Shown here: piece after piece, positions 61,319 through 64,000 of the stretch
Layout of the letters: each line of letters begins with the position of its first letter
Numbering within the stretch: position 1 is the first letter of the stretch
Assembly: GCF_038502225.1 (NCBI RefSeq)
Contig: NC_091307.1
Span: forward strand, 27,558,578 to 27,622,577
Source of the DNA: Cherax quadricarinatus
Lineage: Eukaryota; Arthropoda; Malacostraca; Decapoda; Parastacidae
Direction of reading: 5' to 3'
DNA: 64,000 nucleotides
Translations under genes and position numbers: made by a program
Notes under the pieces: generated by a model
The model's database searches: none
Told to the model about the DNA's origin: nothing
What the model saw: the letters and a program-made list of their open reading frames with translations, nothing else

Positions 61319-61937
61319 TTACGAGTGTTTCCTTTTTGACAAGACTAGGTCTAGCAAATTATTACCCCTGGTAGGCTCTGTTACACACTGCTTCAGAAAA
61401 CAGTCCTGAACTGTTTCCATAAAGTCACTGGACTCCAGATTACTGGTCAAAGAATTCCAGTCAATTTGACTAAAGTTAAAATCCCCTACTATCACTATGT
61501 TATTGTGTCTAGAAGCCCTAACAATTTCGTCCCAAAGAAGTCTCCCTCTATCATGATCCAAGCCTGGAGGTCAGTATATTACACCTAGAATTAGTTTTTC
61601 TTGACCTGCTGCAAACTCTACCCAAACAGATTCTGTTACTGTTCCATCTGTTTTTATACCTGCTTTTATGAAACAATTAATATTTTCTCGAACATATGCA
61701 ACTCCTCCCCCCTTTCCCATTACATCTATCCACATGGAACAACTTAAACCCTTGAATATTACACTCAGCAATCACATCCCAACTCTTTAAATCATACCAT
61801 GTTTCAGTTAATGCAATGACATCAAAGTTCCCAGCACATGCTACCAAACGTAGTTCATTAATCTTATTTCTTGCACTTCGACTGTTAGCATAAAATACCA
61901 TCATATGTTTTTTCTTCTGCACATTTTTCCTATTCAC
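61319..61937 (-). pseudogene. Element F APE-type endonuclease (broken)
   Basis: Three frames in order: 61677-61937 (ANSRSARNKINELRLV, DVIALTETWYD with the catalytic E), 61571-61771 (GKGGGVAYVRENINCFIKAG, VWVEF), 61319-61561 (IVIVGDFNFSQIDW with GDFN, PTRGNNLLDLVLS). It is a recognisable CR1/L2-type endonuclease with two frame breaks. Confidence 0.87.
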
Positions 61938-62000
61938 CTTTGTTTTTACACAATTTCTAAAATTATTATTACCCAGAGTTACTCCATGACAGTTACTATT

Positions 62001-62440
62001 AAGATTCTTATTATCAAAATCTTAATATCAAAATTTCTTAATATCAAAATCCAAGGAATTCGACCCAATCTTTCTTTCTTTTTAGTGAATCTGATTACCT
62101 CCTATTTCCCCAGTATGCTGCAGGACCCCTATGGGTTTGACATTTCCTCCATGAATGTAATAATAATCTAGTGCTCTGCATTTTGAGTATTTCCTACTTA
62201 AGCTCCTCAGCCACCATCACCAAAATTGAGGGTACTGGTGGCAGGATTTCCAGGTGGCTCATGGTACCTGAACACAGAGTATAGGTCTCCCTCAACATTC
62301 ACGAGGGTTAGGGGATCAAGAGCCTCGCGAATGTTGAAAAATTGCGAATGTTTGGTGCCCCAATATATTGTAGGGAAATCTAATACAATTGAACCATGAA
62401 CAATCATATAAGACATGACAGCATCATGAAATATATATCT
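62001..62440. other. Unassigned repeat debris, possible MITE end
   Basis: A local repeat (TCTTAATATCAAAAT three times near 62010-62050) and a stretch TATAGGTCTCCCTCAACATT / CACGAGGGTTAGGGGATCAA / GAGCCTCGCGAATGTTGAAA that looks like one end of a Tigger-type MITE. The other end is not found. Confidence 0.4.
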
Positions 62441-62449
62441 CTATTGTAT

Positions 62450-62836
62450 ATCATGATGGTAGGATTGCTGGTGTCCATTTTTCTGTCTCATAAATATGCA
62501 AGATTTCAGGTACGTCTTGCTACTTCTACTTACACTTAGGTCACACTACACATATATGTACAAGCATATATATACACACCCCTGTGGGTTTTCTTCTATT
62601 TTCCTTCTGGTTCTTGTTCTTGTTTATTTCCTCTTATCTCCATGGGGAAGTGGAACAGAATTCTTCCTCTGTAAGCCATGCATGTTGTAAGAGGCAACTA
62701 AAGTGCTGGGAGCAAGGGGCTAGTAACCCCTTCTCCTGTATAAATTACTAAATTTAAAAAGAGAAACTTTCATTTTTCTTTTTGGGCCACCCTGCCTTGG
62801 TGGGATATGGCTGGTTTGTTGAAAAAAGAAAGAAAG
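62450..62836 (+). mobile_element. SINE-X copy 2 (5' truncated)
   Basis: Starts at ATCATGATGGTAGGATTGCT and follows the SINE-X order (AAGTGGAACAGAATTCTTCC, GCAAGGGGCTAGTAACCCCT). It ends TTGGTGGGATATGGCTGGTT, TGTTGAAAAAAGAAAG. It is in opposite orientation to copy 3. Confidence 0.85.
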
Positions 62837-62844
62837 ATCTATTG

Positions 62845-62944
62845 TATATACATACATGCTCCTCCCACTCATATATTTGTCCATTCTCTTTTTAAAGCTA
62901 CCCAAGGTCGAGTTGAAGCTAAAATCTTGGGTAGTTTTAAATTT
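62845..62944 (+). mobile_element. CR1-like 3' fragment, left of SINE-X3
   Basis: CCCACTCATATATTTGTCCA and TTTAAAGCTACCCAAGGTCG are F-family words. The following TCTTGGGTAGTTTTAAATTT joins the GTTTTAAATTTAGGTTGGAT after SINE-X3. Confidence 0.65.
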
Positions 62945-63416
62945 TTTTTTTTTTTCAACAAACTGGCCATATCCCACCAAGGCAGGGTGGCCCAAAAAGA
63001 AAAACAAAAGTTTCTCTTTTTAAATTTTGTAAAATATACAGGAGAAGGGGTTACTAACCTCTTGCTCCTGGCATTTTAGTCGCCTCTTACAACACGCATA
63101 GCTTACGGAGGAAGAATTCTGTTCCACTTCCCCATGGAGATAAGAGGAAATAAACAAGACCAAGAACTAGTAAGAAAATAGAAGAAAACCCAGAGGGGTG
63201 TGTATATATATATGCTTGTACATGTATGTGTAGTGTGACCTAAGTGTAAGTAGAAGTAGCAAGACGTACCTGAAACCTTGCATGTTTATGAGACAAAAAA
63301 TGGACACCAGCAATCCTACCATCATGTAAAATAATTACAGGCTTTTGTTTTACACTCACTTGGCAGGATGGTAGTACCTCCCTGGGTGGTTGCTGTCTAC
63401 CAACCTACTACCTAGG
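62945..63416 (-). mobile_element. SINE-X copy 3, full length
   Basis: 472 bp, minus orientation, with exact 12-bp target duplication AGTTTTAAATTT (62933-62944 and 63417-63428). Poly(T) at its left edge is the 3' tail. It is full length like copy 1. Confidence 0.92.
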
Positions 63417-63704
63417 AGTTTTAAATTTAGGTTGGATAAATACCTCAGTGAGAGGGGTTCAATTTGAGTGGGACTTGCACGTGAGCAAATAGAATTGTCA
63501 ATGCTTATTGCTTGGGTAGCATTTATTCTGTTAGTGGGTTGTATTTATGAAGGACCTGCCTAGTATGGGCCAACAGGCCTACTGCAGTGTTCCTCCTTTC
63601 TTATGTTCTTATTGCTTGGGTAGCATTGAAAATTGGGGTGGGCAAATATTCTGCTAGTGGGATGGGTTGTGAAGGACCTGCCTAGTATGGGCCAACAGGC
63701 CTAC
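63417..63704 (+). mobile_element. CR1-like 3' end with a partial tandem duplication
   Basis: FKFRLDKYLSERGSI-type reading (63420-63468), then GGACCTGCCTAGTATGGGCC and TTCCTCCTTTCTTATGTTCT. From 63613 the last about 90 bp repeat (TTGCTTGGGTAGCATTGAAA ... GGCCAACAGGCCTACTGAAT). Confidence 0.75.
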
Positions 63705-63719
63705 TGAATATCAAAATGG

Positions 63720-63912
63720 TATATAATACTGACAGGTTGGTAGGTAAGACCCATGGGCAGCAGTTTGGCAACTTTATTTCAAAACGTTTCGCCTACACAG
63801 TAGGCTTCTTCAGTCGAGAGGTGCAGGCTGGTAGAAGAGAGAATGTAGTCACTGAGAGGTCAAGTCCCTCTCAGATCAAACGATTCTCACTTGAGAATCA
63901 AGTGAGAATCGT
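63720..63912 (-). repeat. Hairpin-core dispersed repeat, third locus
   Basis: On the minus strand 63783-63813 reads CTGAAGAA, GCCTAC-TGT-GTAGGC, GAAACGTTTTGAAATAAA. Downstream lies a perfect 15-bp inverted repeat with a GAA loop (63880-63894 and 63898-63912), similar in form to 8379-8417. Confidence 0.6.
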
Positions 63913-64000
63913 GTGTCCAGTTACTCTGGACAACCATTCATTTCCAACACCCCTTCTTGGCAAAATGCCACATATAACAGGGCGCCACCCCCTTCTTCCT
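63913..64000. other. Unassigned end of window
   Basis: No feature supported. Confidence 0.5.

Larger units (their letters stand above)
48055..62000 (-). mobile_element. CR1-like element F, split by nested insertions
   Basis: Minus-strand element whose parts are 60143-62000 (endonuclease and RT start), 52720-53471 (RT palm to C-terminus) and 48055-48393 (3' end with CCATTCTTATGTTCTT tail). The total without insertions is about 2.95 kb. K2 (48394-52719) splits the C-terminal part, and the LTR element (53472-60142) splits the palm. The reading order is consistent across both gaps. Confidence 0.87.

Noticed and set aside
61571..62171. Independent small host genes
   Set aside because: The open pieces are the endonuclease of element F and its 5' flank, in broken frames.

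Overview
This window is nuclear DNA of an animal, very probably an arthropod and most likely a decapod crustacean. The reasons are the absence of dense prokaryotic-style genes, long microsatellites and minisatellites, tRNA-derived SINEs, and many CR1-like, RTE-like, I-like, Tigger/pogo, piggyBac-like, Penelope-like and Ty3/Gypsy copies of the kinds I associate with decapod genomes. The taxon is an inference from repeat content, not from a marker gene.

Layout. 1-6.2 kb is tandem repeat: a 19-bp minisatellite (1-4283), a short retroposon, G/T-rich simple sequence, a 10-bp array and an ATT run. 6.2-9 kb holds degraded repeat fragments. 9-25.7 kb is a pile of non-LTR retrotransposons: five copies of a CR1-like family 'A' with a 14-bp repeated 3' tail, three copies of RNase H-bearing I-like elements, and a Penelope-like GIY-YIG cassette inside long inverted arms. 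25.7-28.6 kb is SINE and MITE territory. From 26.4 kb onward I can thread three exons of one host gene on the + strand, 26391-26555, 39974-40201 and 47352-47489. All are phase 0 and all resemble the N-terminal (zinc-binding, THUMP-containing) part of tRNA pseudouridine synthase PUS10. Everything between and after them is intron filled with transposons.

Intron 1 (13.4 kb) contains two RTE-like copies, a piggyBac-like TTAA element, a Tigger transposon that is complete except for one frameshift, and SINEs. Intron 2 (7.1 kb) contains TA-repeat tracts with MITEs in them, RTE copies, and a duplicated block of intron 1 that still shows the empty site of the Tigger. Intron 3 (open at the window end) contains a CR1-like element 'F' split by a piggyBac-like element, itself split by a MITE and an RTE copy, and split again by a nearly intact LTR retrotransposon at 53472-60142. 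That LTR element has the order gag, protease, integrase, reverse transcriptase, RNase H. This is the unusual Gmr1-type arrangement, and its Gag carries a SCAN-like segment.

How the parts relate. The only candidate host function is PUS10 (pseudouridylation of tRNA). The mobile elements act on each other: SINE-X shares its 3' tail with the RTE elements and probably borrows their reverse transcriptase, while TA- and TTAA-targeting DNA transposons sit in TA-rich tracts and inside other elements. No rRNA gene, functional tRNA gene, CRISPR array or operon was seen.
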